Assembly: GCF_918378365.1 (NCBI RefSeq)
Contig: NZ_OU912926.1
Coordinates: 372,001 to 436,000, forward strand
DNA: 64,000 nucleotides
Source: Candidatus Nitrotoga arctica
Lineage (GTDB): Bacteria; Pseudomonadota; Gammaproteobacteria; Burkholderiales; Gallionellaceae
Direction of reading: 5' to 3'
Of the stretch, positions 1 to 9,138 are shown piece after piece. The position numbers were made by a program, and so were the translations under genes. The notes beneath the pieces are model-generated. The model made no database searches and was not told the DNA's origin. It was given only the letters and a program-made list of their open reading frames with translations. The first letter of the stretch is position 1; every line of letters begins with the position of its first letter.

Positions 1-2
1 CG

Positions 3-542
3 CAGCATCTTGGGGTGTTGCTGCAAAATGAAGGCGGTGAATTCTGGGGTAGTGTGCAGGAATATGTATTGTTGGGCCGTTTTCCCCATCGCGCCTCGCT
101 GTTCGGTTATAACGTACAGGATGAAGCACTGGCACAGCAGGCTTTGGTGCAGATGGAGTTAGAAGGGCTGGCACAACGACCATACAATACATTGTCAGGC
201 GGTGAACAGCAGCGTGCCGCAATTGCCCAGGCGCTGGCGCAGCAAGCACAGTGTTATTTGCTGGATGAACCATTACAGCATCTTGACTTGCGCCATCAGG
301 CACAGACGATGCAAGTGTTCAACCGGTTGAAGGAGCAAGGGTGTGCGCTTATGATGGTGCTGCATGACACGCTGTGGGCGCAACGCTGCTGCGATCATGT
401 ACTGATGCAGTTTGCTGATGGTCATGTGCTGCATGGTACAGCGCAAGAGTTGCTGACGCGCGCGCACTTGGAGGCGTTGTATCAGTGCCCGTTACGCGAG
501 CTGTCTGTGGAGGGAGAGCGCTGGTTTGTAGCGGGTGTATAA
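3..542 (+). CDS. ABC transporter ATP-binding protein, 3' part (cobalamin/haem/iron-siderophore importer type)
   Basis: This is the C-terminal part of an ABC ATPase whose reading frame is open to the left window edge, so the start and the Walker A loop lie outside. Visible in order are the Q-loop region near the left edge (LLQNEGGEF), the ABC signature LSGGEQQR, the Walker B strand CYLLDEP with its D-loop, and the H-loop His in MVLHD. The short helical domain with VLLGRFPHR is typical of the BtuD/HmuV/FhuC importer branch that feeds vitamin B12, haem or Fe-siderophore through a BtuC-type permease. That assignment is family knowledge; the substrate cannot be told from this fragment. The permease and binding protein would be expected to the left. 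Confidence 0.85.
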   Translation, partial: QHLGVLLQNEGGEFWGSVQEYVLLGRFPHRASLFGYNVQDEALAQQALVQMELEGLAQRPYNTLSGGEQQRAAIAQALAQQAQCYLLDEPLQHLDLRHQAQTMQVFNRLKEQGCALMMVLHDTLWAQRCCDHVLMQFADGHVLHGTAQELLTRAHLEALYQCPLRELSVEGERWFVAGV

Positions 543-599
543 TCCACGCTTCTAATTATGTCGCGGTTTGTTGCGGCATTTCTGTCACAGTAGAAAGCA

Positions 600-1940
600 A
601 TGATAAAAAAGCTGTTCAAGCGCATATTCGGAAAATCTGTCCGCACCCGGATAGAAGGGAAATGTCACATCATCCCCTTTGATGTACATGGTGTTAGCCG
701 CGATGGCATTAGCCCAGCTGCGCGCAGGGTGACGGATGGTTTACAGGCGGCGGGCTACGCGGCTTTCGTCGTAGGCGGTGCGGTGCGCGATTTATTACTC
801 AGCCGTCATCCCAAAGATTTCGATATTGCAACTGACGCCACGCCGGAAGAAGTGCGCCGCGTGTTCCGTCGTTCGCGTATCATCGGGCGGCGCTTCCGTT
901 TGGTGCATGTATTGTTCGGCGAGGAAACAGTGGAGACCTCCACTTTCCGCCGCAAGATAGAGAGTGAAGAGGCAGAAACTGATGAACATGGTCGGTTGCT
1001 GCGTGACAATGAGTTTGGCGATCAGGAGCAGGACGCGGCGCGACGCGATTTTACCGCCAACGCGCTATTTTATGATCCGTCCAGTCAGGAAATCTACGAT
1101 TATCACAATGGCTATGCCGACATCTGCGCCAATACCTTGCGCATGATCGGTGATCCAGCTGTGCGTTACCGCGAAGATCCCGTGCGCATGCTACGCGCGG
1201 TGCGCTTGTCGGCCAAGCTGGGCATGAAGCTTGAGGCTGCTACTGCCGCACCCATTGCAAAAATGAAAGATCTGCTTGGTAACGTGCCACAGGCACGCTT
1301 GCTGGATGAGATGCTTAAGCTGCTGCTATCGGGCCATGCATTGGAGTGCGTCAAGAAACTACGCTCTATGGATTTACACCATGGAATGTTGCCCATGCTG
1401 GATGTGATATTGAAACAGCCTTTGGGCGAAAAGTTCGTCATGTTAGCATTGCAGAATACCGATCAGCGTATTCGTGATGAAAAATCTGTATCGCCTGCTT
1501 TCCTGTTTGCCGCGCTACTGTGGCACGATGTGCTGTCTGCCTGGAAAATGCATCAAGATGCAGGCGAACGTCCAGTCGCCGCGCTACATGCAGCGATGGA
1601 CGAGGTACTTGACAGGCAGCAGGCGCAGATCGCCATCCCCCGCCGTTATGATGCGATCATGAAGGATTTGTGGTTATTACAACCTCGTTTCGGGCAACGC
1701 GGTGGGCAGCGGCCATTTCGCTTGTTGTCTCAGCCACACTTTCGCGCCGCTTATGATTTTTTGCTACTGCGTTGTGAAAGTGGCGAGGTAGATTCGCAAC
1801 TGGGTTTGTGGTGGGACGAGTTTCAGGATGCCACGGACGAGCGCCGCGCCGAAATGCTATTGCCTGACGAAGGGGTCAAGAAACGCCGTCGTCGCAAGAA
1901 ATCGGGCATGACGGTACAAGCGGAACTGTCTACTGAATGA
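600..1940 (+). CDS. pcnB: Poly(A) polymerase I
   Basis: The 446-residue product is a class II nucleotidyltransferase that adds poly(A) tails to RNA 3' ends and so marks them for decay. The head domain shows AFVVGGAVRDLLL (about residues 55-67) and the metal-binding DFDIAT (about 73-78). The flexible-loop region RRVFRRSRIIGRRFRLVHV and the RRDFTANAL block follow, as in PcnB rather than in CCA-adding enzymes. The C-terminus is strongly basic (VKKRRRRKKSG), a PcnB feature thought to bind RNA. The chosen ATG gives the basic N-terminus MIKKLFKRIFG usual in betaproteobacteria. The gene precedes folK by about 105 bp, an order found in many proteobacteria. Confidence 0.95.
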   Translation: MIKKLFKRIFGKSVRTRIEGKCHIIPFDVHGVSRDGISPAARRVTDGLQAAGYAAFVVGGAVRDLLLSRHPKDFDIATDATPEEVRRVFRRSRIIGRRFRLVHVLFGEETVETSTFRRKIESEEAETDEHGRLLRDNEFGDQEQDAARRDFTANALFYDPSSQEIYDYHNGYADICANTLRMIGDPAVRYREDPVRMLRAVRLSAKLGMKLEAATAAPIAKMKDLLGNVPQARLLDEMLKLLLSGHALECVKKLRSMDLHHGMLPMLDVILKQPLGEKFVMLALQNTDQRIRDEKSVSPAFLFAALLWHDVLSAWKMHQDAGERPVAALHAAMDEVLDRQQAQIAIPRRYDAIMKDLWLLQPRFGQRGGQRPFRLLSQPHFRAAYDFLLLRCESGEVDSQLGLWWDEFQDATDERRAEMLLPDEGVKKRRRRKKSGMTVQAELSTE

Positions 1941-2046
1941 TGAGTATCAAGAAAGCCTTCATTTTGCCTGCCGACTTTCGTTAAAAGACGATAGGTATCG
2001 CTTCGTTGCACACATCCTGCTGAAATCGCATAAGGCATATTTAAGA

Positions 2047-2544
2047 ATGAATTCCAAGCATACGGCTTTCATTGGCTTGGGCAGTAACTTGGACGACCCG
2101 TGCGAACAGTTATTACACGCTTTGCGGGCATTAGCCAGTTTGCCACATATCCGAGTATTGGCGAGCTCTTCGTTCTACCGCAGTGCGCCAATAGGTTATT
2201 TCGAACAGCCGGATTTCATTAATGCGGTAGCGCAATTGGAAACGACTTTGAGTCCTCGCGCCCTGCTGGATGCGCTACTTGGACTGGAACGCGAGTGTGG
2301 CCGCACGCGGGAATTTCGTAACGCACCGCGAACACTGGATTTGGATGTGCTGTTATATGATGATTTGCGTCACCATGAGCACAGCCTGACCATTCCTCAT
2401 CCGCAGATGCACCTGCGTGCATTTGTGTTGCGCCCTTTACTGGAAATCGCACCGGATTGTGTTATTCCCGGTGTGGGTGCGGTGGCGGAAGCGTTACTAG
2501 GTTGTCAGCAACAGCAATTGGAGCGGATAGTAGATGTTGTTTGA
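2047..2544 (+). CDS. folK: 2-amino-4-hydroxy-6-hydroxymethyldihydropteridine pyrophosphokinase
   Basis: FolK transfers pyrophosphate from ATP to hydroxymethyl-dihydropterin in folate synthesis. The 165-residue protein has the usual HPPK length and begins with the substrate loop FIGLGSNLDDP. The diagnostic signature RTLDLDVLLYDD lies near residues 97-108 and carries the two magnesium-binding aspartates; it is followed by IPHPQMHLRAFVLRPL. The stop lies 11 bp inside the following deoxynucleoside kinase gene, so the two are probably translationally coupled. The chain then continues into panB and panC, linking folate and pantothenate functions on one transcript. PanB uses methylene-tetrahydrofolate, which makes this grouping metabolically sensible. 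Confidence 0.95.
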   Translation: MNSKHTAFIGLGSNLDDPCEQLLHALRALASLPHIRVLASSSFYRSAPIGYFEQPDFINAVAQLETTLSPRALLDALLGLERECGRTREFRNAPRTLDLDVLLYDDLRHHEHSLTIPHPQMHLRAFVLRPLLEIAPDCVIPGVGAVAEALLGCQQQQLERIVDVV

Positions 2545-3175
2545 TAGGTACCGTTACGTAGTGGTCGAGGGACCAATCGGGGTGGGCAAGACCAGCCTGG
2601 CGCGCCGTCTTGCCGAACATTATGAGGCGACTGCGCTGCTGGAAAAACCAGAAGAAAATCCTTTTTTGGCACGATTTTATGAAAATCCTGCACGTCATGC
2701 GTTGTCTACTCAATTGTTCTTCTTGTTTCAACGTATTAACGAGGTACGTGATTTGGCGCAAATGGATTTATTCCGCGCCAGTACCGTGGCGGATTATTTG
2801 TTCGACAAGGATGTGCTGTTTGCTCGCTTGAATCTTAGCGACGATGAATTTGCGCTTTACCAGAACATTTATCACAACTTGGCACCGCAAGTGCCTGCAC
2901 CGGACTTGGTAATCTACCTGCAAGCCTCGCCGGAAGCTTTGGTTGAGCGCGTGCACAAACGTGCCACACCTTACGAGCGCCAAATTGCTGATTCCTACCT
3001 GACGCGTCTGGCGCAAGCTTATAGCGATTTCTTTTATCATTACGACACGGCGCCAGTGTTTATCGTGAACAGTGAGAATTTGAATTTTGTGGATAGCGAC
3101 GAGGATTTCGCTTTTCTGTTACAGCGTATCGAAGGGATGCGCGGGCAGCGTGAATTCTTTAGTAGAGGAGCATGA
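2534..3175 (+). CDS. Deoxynucleoside kinase (deoxyadenosine/deoxyguanosine kinase family)
   Basis: The 213-residue protein belongs to the dNK family that phosphorylates deoxynucleosides with ATP. The P-loop [14 protein letters not shown] lies near residues 13-26. A lid-like basic segment [11 protein letters not shown] near residue 135 follows the [12 protein letters not shown] strand, as in the family. It overlaps folK by 11 bp, and its stop overlaps the panB start in an ATGA arrangement, so it sits in the middle of a tightly packed operon. A dNK gene between folK and panB is a recurring order in betaproteobacteria. Specificity (dA, dG or dC) cannot be read from the sequence. Confidence 0.88.
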   Translation: MLFDRYRYVVVEGPIGVGKTSLARRLAEHYEATALLEKPEENPFLARFYENPARHALSTQLFFLFQRINEVRDLAQMDLFRASTVADYLFDKDVLFARLNLSDDEFALYQNIYHNLAPQVPAPDLVIYLQASPEALVERVHKRATPYERQIADSYLTRLAQAYSDFFYHYDTAPVFIVNSENLNFVDSDEDFAFLLQRIEGMRGQREFFSRGA

Positions 3176-3966
3176 TGCGAACGACATTAACGTCATTGCA
3201 GGCATTACGTGACCAAGGTGAAAAAATCGCTGTATTGACCTGTTACGACGCCAGCTTTGCGGCGTTGCTTGAAGCAGGTGGCGTGAACGCGCTGTTGGTG
3301 GGCGATTCGCTCGGCATGGTATTGCAAGGGCATGAAACTACCCTGCCGGTGACCTTGGACGAGATGGTTTACCACACAGCTTGCGTAGCACGTGGGTCGC
3401 AACAGGCATTCATAATCACCGATATGCCGTTCGGCACCTTTCAGGTCAGCCCGGAAAAAACATTTGAAAATGCCGCGCACCTGATGGCAGCGGGCGCGCA
3501 GATGATCAAACTCGAAGGTGGTAGGGCGATGGCCGAGACTATTTCCTTCCTTACCGGGCGTGGCATTCCAGTATGTGCCCATATTGGGCTTACACCGCAG
3601 TCGGTGCACCAGATTGGTGGTTATCGAGTGCAGGGTAAGAATGACGCTGACGCTCAGCGTCTGTTGCAAGATGCGGTAATCGTCGAGCAGGCTGGAGCTG
3701 GACTGATTGTGTTGGAAGCCATGCCAGCGCTGCTGGCCGCAGAAATTACCGCCAATGTTTCTATTCCCACCATAGGCATAGGCGCGGGTGCGGCATGTTC
3801 AGGCCAAGTGCTGGTGTTGCACGACATGCTGGATATTTACCCAGGCAAAAAAGCACGCTTTGTGAAAAATTATATGCAGGGTGCACAAGGCATTGCCGAC
3901 GGGGTGATGCGTTTTGTAATTGAGGTAAAATCCGGCGCTTTTCCCGGTGTGGAACATAGCTTCTGA
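3172..3966 (+). CDS. panB: 3-methyl-2-oxobutanoate hydroxymethyltransferase
   Basis: PanB makes ketopantoate from alpha-ketoisovalerate and methylene-tetrahydrofolate, the first committed step to pantothenate. The 264-residue protein contains the Mg-binding [19 protein letters not shown] block (about residues 43-61), then [10 protein letters not shown] and [20 protein letters not shown] follows in the active-site region, and the catalytic Glu lies in [10 protein letters not shown]. Two ATGs lie back to back at 3172 and 3175. The first overlaps the dNK stop as ATGA and the second would also serve; a purine-rich stretch AGTAGAGGAG sits just upstream. panC follows after 28 bp. Confidence 0.97.
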   Translation: MMRTTLTSLQALRDQGEKIAVLTCYDASFAALLEAGGVNALLVGDSLGMVLQGHETTLPVTLDEMVYHTACVARGSQQAFIITDMPFGTFQVSPEKTFENAAHLMAAGAQMIKLEGGRAMAETISFLTGRGIPVCAHIGLTPQSVHQIGGYRVQGKNDADAQRLLQDAVIVEQAGAGLIVLEAMPALLAAEITANVSIPTIGIGAGAACSGQVLVLHDMLDIYPGKKARFVKNYMQGAQGIADGVMRFVIEVKSGAFPGVEHSF

Positions 3967-3994
3967 AGAGGAAATAATTTTTTAAGGGACATTG

Positions 3995-4831
3995 ATGCTA
4001 GTGATTCACACCATTGCCGAACTACACGTGCATTTGCGAGGTGTAACGGGCATCGTCCTGGTGCCGACTATGGGCAATCTGCACCAGGGGCACCTTGATC
4101 TGGTGCGGATCGCGCGCCAGTATGGCCAATTTGTGGTGGTAAGCATATTTGTCAATCCGCTACAGTTTGGCATGAACGAGGATTATTCCAAATATCCGCG
4201 AACACTGGAGCAGGATTGTAAAATGCTGGAACAGTGCGGGGCGGATGTGGTCTTTGCGCCGAGCGAGCGTGACTTATATCCGCAGCCGCAGCAAGTAACA
4301 GTAGAGCTACCACCCATCGCCAATGAGTTATGCGGTGCTTTCCGCCCCGGTCATTTTCGTGGCGCGGCGACGGTGGTACTAAAGCTGTTCAATATTGTGC
4401 AGCCGCGCATCGCGGTATTCGGCAAGAAAGATTATCAACAGTTGTATTTAATGCGCCAAATGACGGCACAATTGAATCTGCCAGTAGAAATTATCGGCAG
4501 CGAAACTGTACGTGCATCGGACGGCCTGGCGCTGAGTTCGCGCAACCAGTACTTGAACGTTGCGGAGCGAACTGAAGCGGTTTTTCTATACCAAAATCTT
4601 GTTGGGATTCGCCTGGCCATTATGGATGGCGCAACGGATTTCTTTAAGTTGGAACGGCAAGCGATGGAAGTGCTTAGCGCGCGTGGTTGGCGGGTCGACT
4701 ATGTGGCGATACGCAGTCAGTCCAACTTGGCTGAACCCACCGCGTGCGAGTGTAATCTGGTCATATTGGCCGCGGCTTGGCTGGGAAAGACTCGACTTAT
4801 AGATAATCTGGAGGTCTTGAGAGATAGGTGA
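3995..4831 (+). CDS. panC: Pantothenate synthetase (pantoate-beta-alanine ligase)
   Basis: PanC condenses pantoate with beta-alanine using ATP. The nucleotide-binding HIGH-type motif is seen in PTMGNLHQGHLDLV near residue 25. GKKDYQQLYLMRQM (about 145-158) and the KMSKS-like loop DGLALSSRNQYL (about 175-186) follow. Length (278 residues) matches the family. I use the ATG at 3995; the in-frame TTG at 3992 is possible, but AAGGGAC at 3984-3990 is better spaced for the ATG. It is the last gene of the folK-dNK-panB-panC run. panD follows 119 bp later behind its own promoter-like sequence. Confidence 0.96.
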   Translation: MLVIHTIAELHVHLRGVTGIVLVPTMGNLHQGHLDLVRIARQYGQFVVVSIFVNPLQFGMNEDYSKYPRTLEQDCKMLEQCGADVVFAPSERDLYPQPQQVTVELPPIANELCGAFRPGHFRGAATVVLKLFNIVQPRIAVFGKKDYQQLYLMRQMTAQLNLPVEIIGSETVRASDGLALSSRNQYLNVAERTEAVFLYQNLVGIRLAIMDGATDFFKLERQAMEVLSARGWRVDYVAIRSQSNLAEPTACECNLVILAAAWLGKTRLIDNLEVLRDR

Positions 4832-4888
4832 TTCGGATGCCGTTATAAATTAAAGAACTTTCTTGGTGATACAGTACTGGGGCGAAAT

Positions 4889-4917
4889 TTGGATTTATAG
4901 AGGCGTCCTTATATAAT
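4889..4917 (+). promoter_or_regulatory. Sigma70-type promoter for panD
   Basis: A TTGGAT -35 box at 4889-4894 and a perfect TATAAT -10 box at 4912-4917 are separated by exactly 17 bp. The expected start of transcription is about 34 bp ahead of the panD ATG. This suggests panD can be expressed apart from panBC. Confidence 0.6.
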
Positions 4918-4950
4918 GCCTGCCCTTGTTCTCCCGTAGGGGGTAACGCA

Positions 4951-5331
4951 ATGCAAAGAACTATGCTCAAAGCCAAATTGCATCGAGTGCATGTGACGCA
5001 TTCGGAATTGCATTATGAAGGCTCGTGTGCGATCGATGAGGATTTATTGGATGCCGCTGATATCCGTGAATACCAGCAGATCGATATTTATAACGTCACC
5101 AATGGTGAGCGTTTCACCACCTATGCCATCCGTGCACAACGCGGCTCCGGCGTTATCTCAGTGAATGGTGCTGCGGCGCATAAGGCCAACCCAGGCGACA
5201 TTCTAATTATCGCCACTTACGCAATGTATACCGAATTGGAGTTGCAGAAATTTCATCCCCAATTGGTGTATGTTGATGAGCGCAATCGTATTATTGCCGA
5301 ACGTGATGAAATTTCAATACAGGCAGCGTAA
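4951..5331 (+). CDS. panD: Aspartate 1-decarboxylase proenzyme
   Basis: PanD makes beta-alanine from aspartate for PanC. The proenzyme cleaves itself between Gly and Ser to create a pyruvoyl group; the site is visible as YEGSCAID near residues 22-29. The 126-residue length, the N-terminal [12 protein letters not shown] block, the [14 protein letters not shown] segment and the [20 protein letters not shown] core all match the family. The reading frame starts at ATG 4951 after a GGGGGTAACGCA stretch. The gene completes the pantothenate set begun by panB and panC. Confidence 0.97.
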   Translation: MQRTMLKAKLHRVHVTHSELHYEGSCAIDEDLLDAADIREYQQIDIYNVTNGERFTTYAIRAQRGSGVISVNGAAAHKANPGDILIIATYAMYTELELQKFHPQLVYVDERNRIIAERDEISIQAA

Positions 5332-5631
5332 CTAATTCTCCGTCTGGTCTTGTGTCTTCTCAGCCCCTTGGCTATTGCCAAGCCTATCTTTATATTGAGC
5401 TTTAATTAGCCGGGGCGTCGTACTTCCAATACGACCCGGAACATTGGAAAAAACGATACAAGATAACCAAAGATGTCCGCTTAAAGTACTCAAGTTAAAC
5501 TGCGCTGCTGAGCTAACGATAACTTTTGTTGCTGTGAATTGAACCCCGCATTGTCATCTTATGTCCAATTAGAATTCAGGTGTATTCCGTTACCAAGTAA
5601 AGGATTAACAAGAAATCTTAAGAGGGTTGTT
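5332..5631. other. Intergenic gap with a possible panD terminator hairpin
   Basis: No gene is visible. A perfect 6-bp hairpin, CTTGGC (5367-5372) with GCCAAG (5377-5382), is followed by only a weak T-rich stretch, so it could be a leaky terminator for panD. An RBS-like AAGAGGG ends the gap at about 5620-5626. The rest is AT-rich and unassigned. Confidence 0.4.
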
Positions 5632-6387
5632 TTGAATCAAAAAATTCGTGTCGGTCTCATAGGCTACGGTAAGGCAGGCAAAGCCGTAGCCACTATCATA
5701 AGTGAAGCTCTGGGTTTTGATCTGTGTTGGATTGTTCGTCGTTCTATTGGTACGGAGATTCTATTGCAACTAAACTCCACAATTCCTATCCATGGGATTG
5801 AAGAAATCTCATTCGAGTCATTGCTTGACCAGCATCCTGTTGATGCATTGGTCGATTTTTCGTCCAGTGAAGCTGTACATCTTTATGGGGAGGTCATTCG
5901 GAACCGGCGCATTATGCTGGTCACTGCGATATCGGCTTATTCAGAAAGTGAATTAAATTATGTGCGTAGTTTGGGACAAAATATTCGCGTAATGTGTTCT
6001 CCTAACATCACCCTTGGCATTAATTTTCTTATTGTAGCGGCCAACCTCTTGCGTAAGATTGCGCCTTTCGCTGACGTAGAAATTCTTGAGCAGCATTTCA
6101 AAGAGAAACCCGAAATTTCAGGTACGGCGCGCAAGATCGCGGAAAAATTATGTATTGACGATGGACATATCACTTCGCTAAGGTTAGGTGGGATTGTCGG
6201 CCATCATGAAGTGATTTTCGGTTTCCCTCACCAGACTGTTCGCCTTGTTCATTCATCCATTAGACGTGAGGCATTTGGCACAGGTGCGGTCTTCGCACTA
6301 TCCCAGTTGATAACTTGCGATATCGGCTTTTACACTTTTGACGATCTGCTGCTTCGCTTGATTCGTGCAGAATTGGTGGGCGAGTGA
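5632..6387 (+). CDS. DapB-like dihydrodipicolinate reductase paralogue
   Basis: The 251-residue protein aligns by motif with 4-hydroxy-tetrahydrodipicolinate reductase. The N-terminal Rossmann loop is GLIGYGKAGKAV; SPNITLGIN and the active-site segment EQHFKEKPEISGTA (around residue 160) follow, then RLGGIVGHHEVIF and the GTGAVFAL region. In biosynthetic DapB the segment carries His-His and Lys. Here the first His and the Lys are kept, but the second His is Phe. The start is chosen at TTG 5632, six bases after AAGAGGG; the upstream in-frame region (from 5539) lacks similarity. It stands alone, not in a lysine operon. It may be a divergent reductase with another imine substrate, or the genome's working DapB. 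Confidence 0.65.
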   Translation: MNQKIRVGLIGYGKAGKAVATIISEALGFDLCWIVRRSIGTEILLQLNSTIPIHGIEEISFESLLDQHPVDALVDFSSSEAVHLYGEVIRNRRIMLVTAISAYSESELNYVRSLGQNIRVMCSPNITLGINFLIVAANLLRKIAPFADVEILEQHFKEKPEISGTARKIAEKLCIDDGHITSLRLGGIVGHHEVIFGFPHQTVRLVHSSIRREAFGTGAVFALSQLITCDIGFYTFDDLLLRLIRAELVGE

Positions 6388-6538
6388 CACTTGATAAATT
6401 TAATCTCGAGTACAGCGATCAATAAAAAGCGCGGGTTGACAATATGTTTAATTATTTTCAGCATACTAATTAAAAGTTTGTCTCTAGACGAATTATCTGG
6501 CACGGCGCAGCTGAATAATTTCAGTAAAGACTGAGAGC

Positions 6539-7435
6539 ATGAATATTTTTGACTTTGCCTACTTGCGCGACGCCCCGCCTAATGCAGTCACACTGATCCA
6601 CGTAGTCGTAATTCTTCTGTTTGCTTGGCTATTATTTAGGATAAGTCGTAAGTTGATTCACACATTGCGTGCCCATATGGGGGGGCGAGCTGCTACGGCT
6701 GAAAATATTCGTCGTATTGATACTTTGGCACATGTATCTCGTTATGTGATTAGCTCATTGATTACTCTGATTGCCAGTATGATGATCTTGAGTGAATTGG
6801 GCGTGTCCATCGCTCCTATTCTTGGTGCCGCTGGCGTGGCCGGTATTGCTGTTGGTTTTGGCGCGCAAAGTCTGATCAAAGATTACTTTAACGGTTTTTT
6901 CATTCTGCTGGAAAATCAGATCCACGAAGGTGATGTTGTCGAAGTAAGCAGTAAGACTGGTGTAGTTGAAAAGGTTACCCTTCGCTATATTCTTCTGCGC
7001 GACTTTGAGGGTAGCGTACATTTTATCCCAAATGGACTGATTACCACTGTTACCAACAAATCACGAGGCTACGCATATGCGGTAATTGATGTGAAAATTG
7101 CTTACCGAGAAAGCATTGATGAAGCCTTCGACGTCATGCGGAAAGTAGGCTCGGAAATGCGAGCGTCGGCGGACTATGCAGCCAAGATGGTTGAGGACAT
7201 TGATATTGCCGGTGTTCAGGATTGGGCGGATTCCGCGGTAGTGTTACGTTGCCGTTTTAAAGTAATTCCGCTGGAACAGTGGGGGGTACGTCGCGAATTT
7301 TTGCGTCGATTGAAGGAGGCGTTTGATGCTCGAGGCATAGAGATTCCTTATCCGCATGTCACAATTTATGTCGGTCAGGACAAGAGCGGTATCCCTTCAG
7401 CGTTAAGGGTACTCAAAACTAAGAAAGACTCCTAG
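6539..7435 (+). CDS. Small-conductance mechanosensitive channel, MscS family
   Basis: The 298-residue protein is an MscS-type channel that opens on hypo-osmotic shock. Hydrophobic helices lie near residues 18-38 and 65-90. The pore-lining helix follows, rich in Gly and Ala (ILGAAGVAGIAVGFGAQSLIKDYFNG, about 92-117), then the beta domain with NQIHEGDVVEV and the conserved FIPNG turn. A soluble mixed alpha/beta domain closes the protein. A TTGACA box lies at about 6436 upstream, but no clear -10 at the right spacing was found. The gene precedes the stress cluster starting at 7758, and the channel fits an osmotic-stress theme. Confidence 0.9.
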   Translation: MNIFDFAYLRDAPPNAVTLIHVVVILLFAWLLFRISRKLIHTLRAHMGGRAATAENIRRIDTLAHVSRYVISSLITLIASMMILSELGVSIAPILGAAGVAGIAVGFGAQSLIKDYFNGFFILLENQIHEGDVVEVSSKTGVVEKVTLRYILLRDFEGSVHFIPNGLITTVTNKSRGYAYAVIDVKIAYRESIDEAFDVMRKVGSEMRASADYAAKMVEDIDIAGVQDWADSAVVLRCRFKVIPLEQWGVRREFLRRLKEAFDARGIEIPYPHVTIYVGQDKSGIPSALRVLKTKKDS

Positions 7436-7757
7436 CAGTCTGTTGGGCTTCTGGCTGTATTTTAATAATACTGGTGAGCGCCGCTCATTGAATCCCTGCT
7501 TTTCATGGGAAAGCCCGTGTCATAGATGATCCAGTAACGGCTGCTATCACACCCCGAGCGCTGGCAGACCCAACCTAGAAGGAGGTTTTATTGGACCGAT
7601 ATGGATGAAATCCCATTTTTTAAAGTTATCTTATGTTCGCTATCGAACCGACTGTGCTTAATATTAGTAATAGACTGAAAATGGTTTCTGAAATTTGGAA
7701 AGTTATTAACCCGGAATTTATTTAAGTATCTAATTTATAACTAAAATGGAGTTTGTT
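7436..7757. other. Intergenic gap before the stress cluster
   Basis: No gene is supported. A distant inverted match, GTTGGGCTTCTGG near 7443 against CAGACCCAAC near 7566, could form a long hairpin. AGAAGGAGG near 7578 looks like a ribosome binding site but has no convincing ORF after it. The last 100 bp are strongly AT-rich and probably carry the promoter of the DUF883 gene. Confidence 0.3.
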
Positions 7758-8072
7758 ATGACACAATTTATTAGCCAAAATTTAAAAAATGATTTACTTA
7801 AAGATTTCAATGCTGTTGTGAACGAAGGTGAGCAATTATTGAAGTCTGTTGTCGATGAAGGTGGTGATAAAGCCAATGCTTTACGCGCGAAGATGGAATC
7901 AAATTTAAAGGCAGCCAAAGATAGGCTACGCCACATTGAAGAAACTGCGATTGAAACTACCAAGACAGCAGTTCGGGCCACTGACAATTATGTTCATGAA
8001 AATCCTTGGCGTGCTATAGGGGTAGCTGTAGGAATTGGAGCAGTGATTGGGTTGCTTCTGAATCGTCGTTAA
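7758..8072 (+). CDS. DUF883 family protein (ElaB/YqjD-like, ribosome/membrane stress protein)
   Basis: The 104-residue protein has a long amphipathic, charged helix rich in Lys, Glu and Ala. It ends in a single C-terminal membrane segment GVAVGIGAVIGLLLNRR preceded by ENPWRAIG, the signature end of the ElaB/YqjD/DUF883 family. Known members are RpoS-controlled inner-membrane proteins that associate with ribosomes in stationary phase. I start at ATG 7758, six bases after GGAG; an in-frame ATG at 7746 has no ribosome binding site. It opens a plus-strand run of envelope and stress genes. Confidence 0.85.
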   Translation: MTQFISQNLKNDLLKDFNAVVNEGEQLLKSVVDEGGDKANALRAKMESNLKAAKDRLRHIEETAIETTKTAVRATDNYVHENPWRAIGVAVGIGAVIGLLLNRR

Positions 8073-8158
8073 TTTTTCTGATTTTTATATCGAACGGTAC
8101 GGTAGCTCTTCGTGATACAAAATATTGTGATAGGTAAGCAAGAGTCGTAAAGGAAAGT

Positions 8159-8974
8159 ATGTTTAATAATAGGATTTATTCGGCAATATTTATCAGTCTT
8201 TCATTAGTTGCGCTCGACGGATGTAAAACCACTACAAGTGGCGGTGCAGTCGGTGCACAGCGCTCTCAGCTCATGCTTGTTTCTTCACAGCAATTAGAGC
8301 AAGTTGCCGAACAAAGCTATACCAAGTTGAAGGCAGAAGCAGTACAAAAAGGAACACTGAATCAAGATCGCGCGATGTTGGAACGACTGCTTACGATTAC
8401 CAACCGCATCAAACCGCATACCGCAACATTTCGTCCTGATGCGCCAAGTTGGAAATGGGAAGCCAATATAATTAGCGATAAACAGCTTAATGCATTCTGT
8501 ATGCCTGGAGGAAAAATTATTTTTTATTCAGGACTAATCAATGAATTAAAGTTAACCGATGATGAAATCGCAGTTGTGTTGGGGCATGAGGTTGCTCATG
8601 CCTTGCGTGAGCATTCTCGTGAACAGGTCTCTCAAGCAATTGCTGCCAATACCACAATTAATGTTGGCGCCGCATTGTTAGGTTTAAGTGGGGGTATAGC
8701 TGATCTGGCTGGCGCTGGTTATCAGGCACTAATCGCAACCAGATTCAGTCGTACTGACGAGACTGAGGCTGATCATATTGGTCTGGAACTAAGTGCACGA
8801 GCAGGTTACGACCCACGCGCAGGAGTTACATTGTGGCAGAAAATGATGAAGGCCAACGGCGGCCAGCGTCCGCCTGAGTTTCTGAGTAGCCATCCGGCTG
8901 ACTCAACTCGCATTCAACACATTGAAAAATTGCTGCCAACCGTCATGCCCCTTTACGAAGCTGCACGTAGATAA
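8159..8974 (+). CDS. M48 family metallopeptidase lipoprotein
   Basis: The 271-residue protein starts with a lipoprotein signal peptide ending in VALDGC, so it is expected at the outer membrane or periplasm. The zinc-protease motif HEVAHALREH is at about residues 144-153. The third zinc ligand Glu lies in TEADHIGLELSARAGYD near residue 201, as in the M48/BepA-LoiP group. Ser-Gly-Leu and Met-Pro-Gly-Gly segments ahead of it (FCMPGGKIIFYSGL) are typical. Relatives take part in outer-membrane protein quality control. The gene lies between DUF883 and BON genes, which fits an envelope-stress role. Confidence 0.9.
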   Translation: MFNNRIYSAIFISLSLVALDGCKTTTSGGAVGAQRSQLMLVSSQQLEQVAEQSYTKLKAEAVQKGTLNQDRAMLERLLTITNRIKPHTATFRPDAPSWKWEANIISDKQLNAFCMPGGKIIFYSGLINELKLTDDEIAVVLGHEVAHALREHSREQVSQAIAANTTINVGAALLGLSGGIADLAGAGYQALIATRFSRTDETEADHIGLELSARAGYDPRAGVTLWQKMMKANGGQRPPEFLSSHPADSTRIQHIEKLLPTVMPLYEAARR

Positions 8975-9138
8975 CCTAATAATCTTCTGGGTGTCGGCAA
9001 ATATGTTCGCTAGCGCACTGAATAGATTTTGGAAGTATGAAAGAATCCGCAAAAGGCTGTGAGAGTTTGATGGTATGGGTTTATCGTATCTCCATCGATT
9101 CATATTCTGCTTCTAGTTAAATTTATTGGAGAAAAAGT

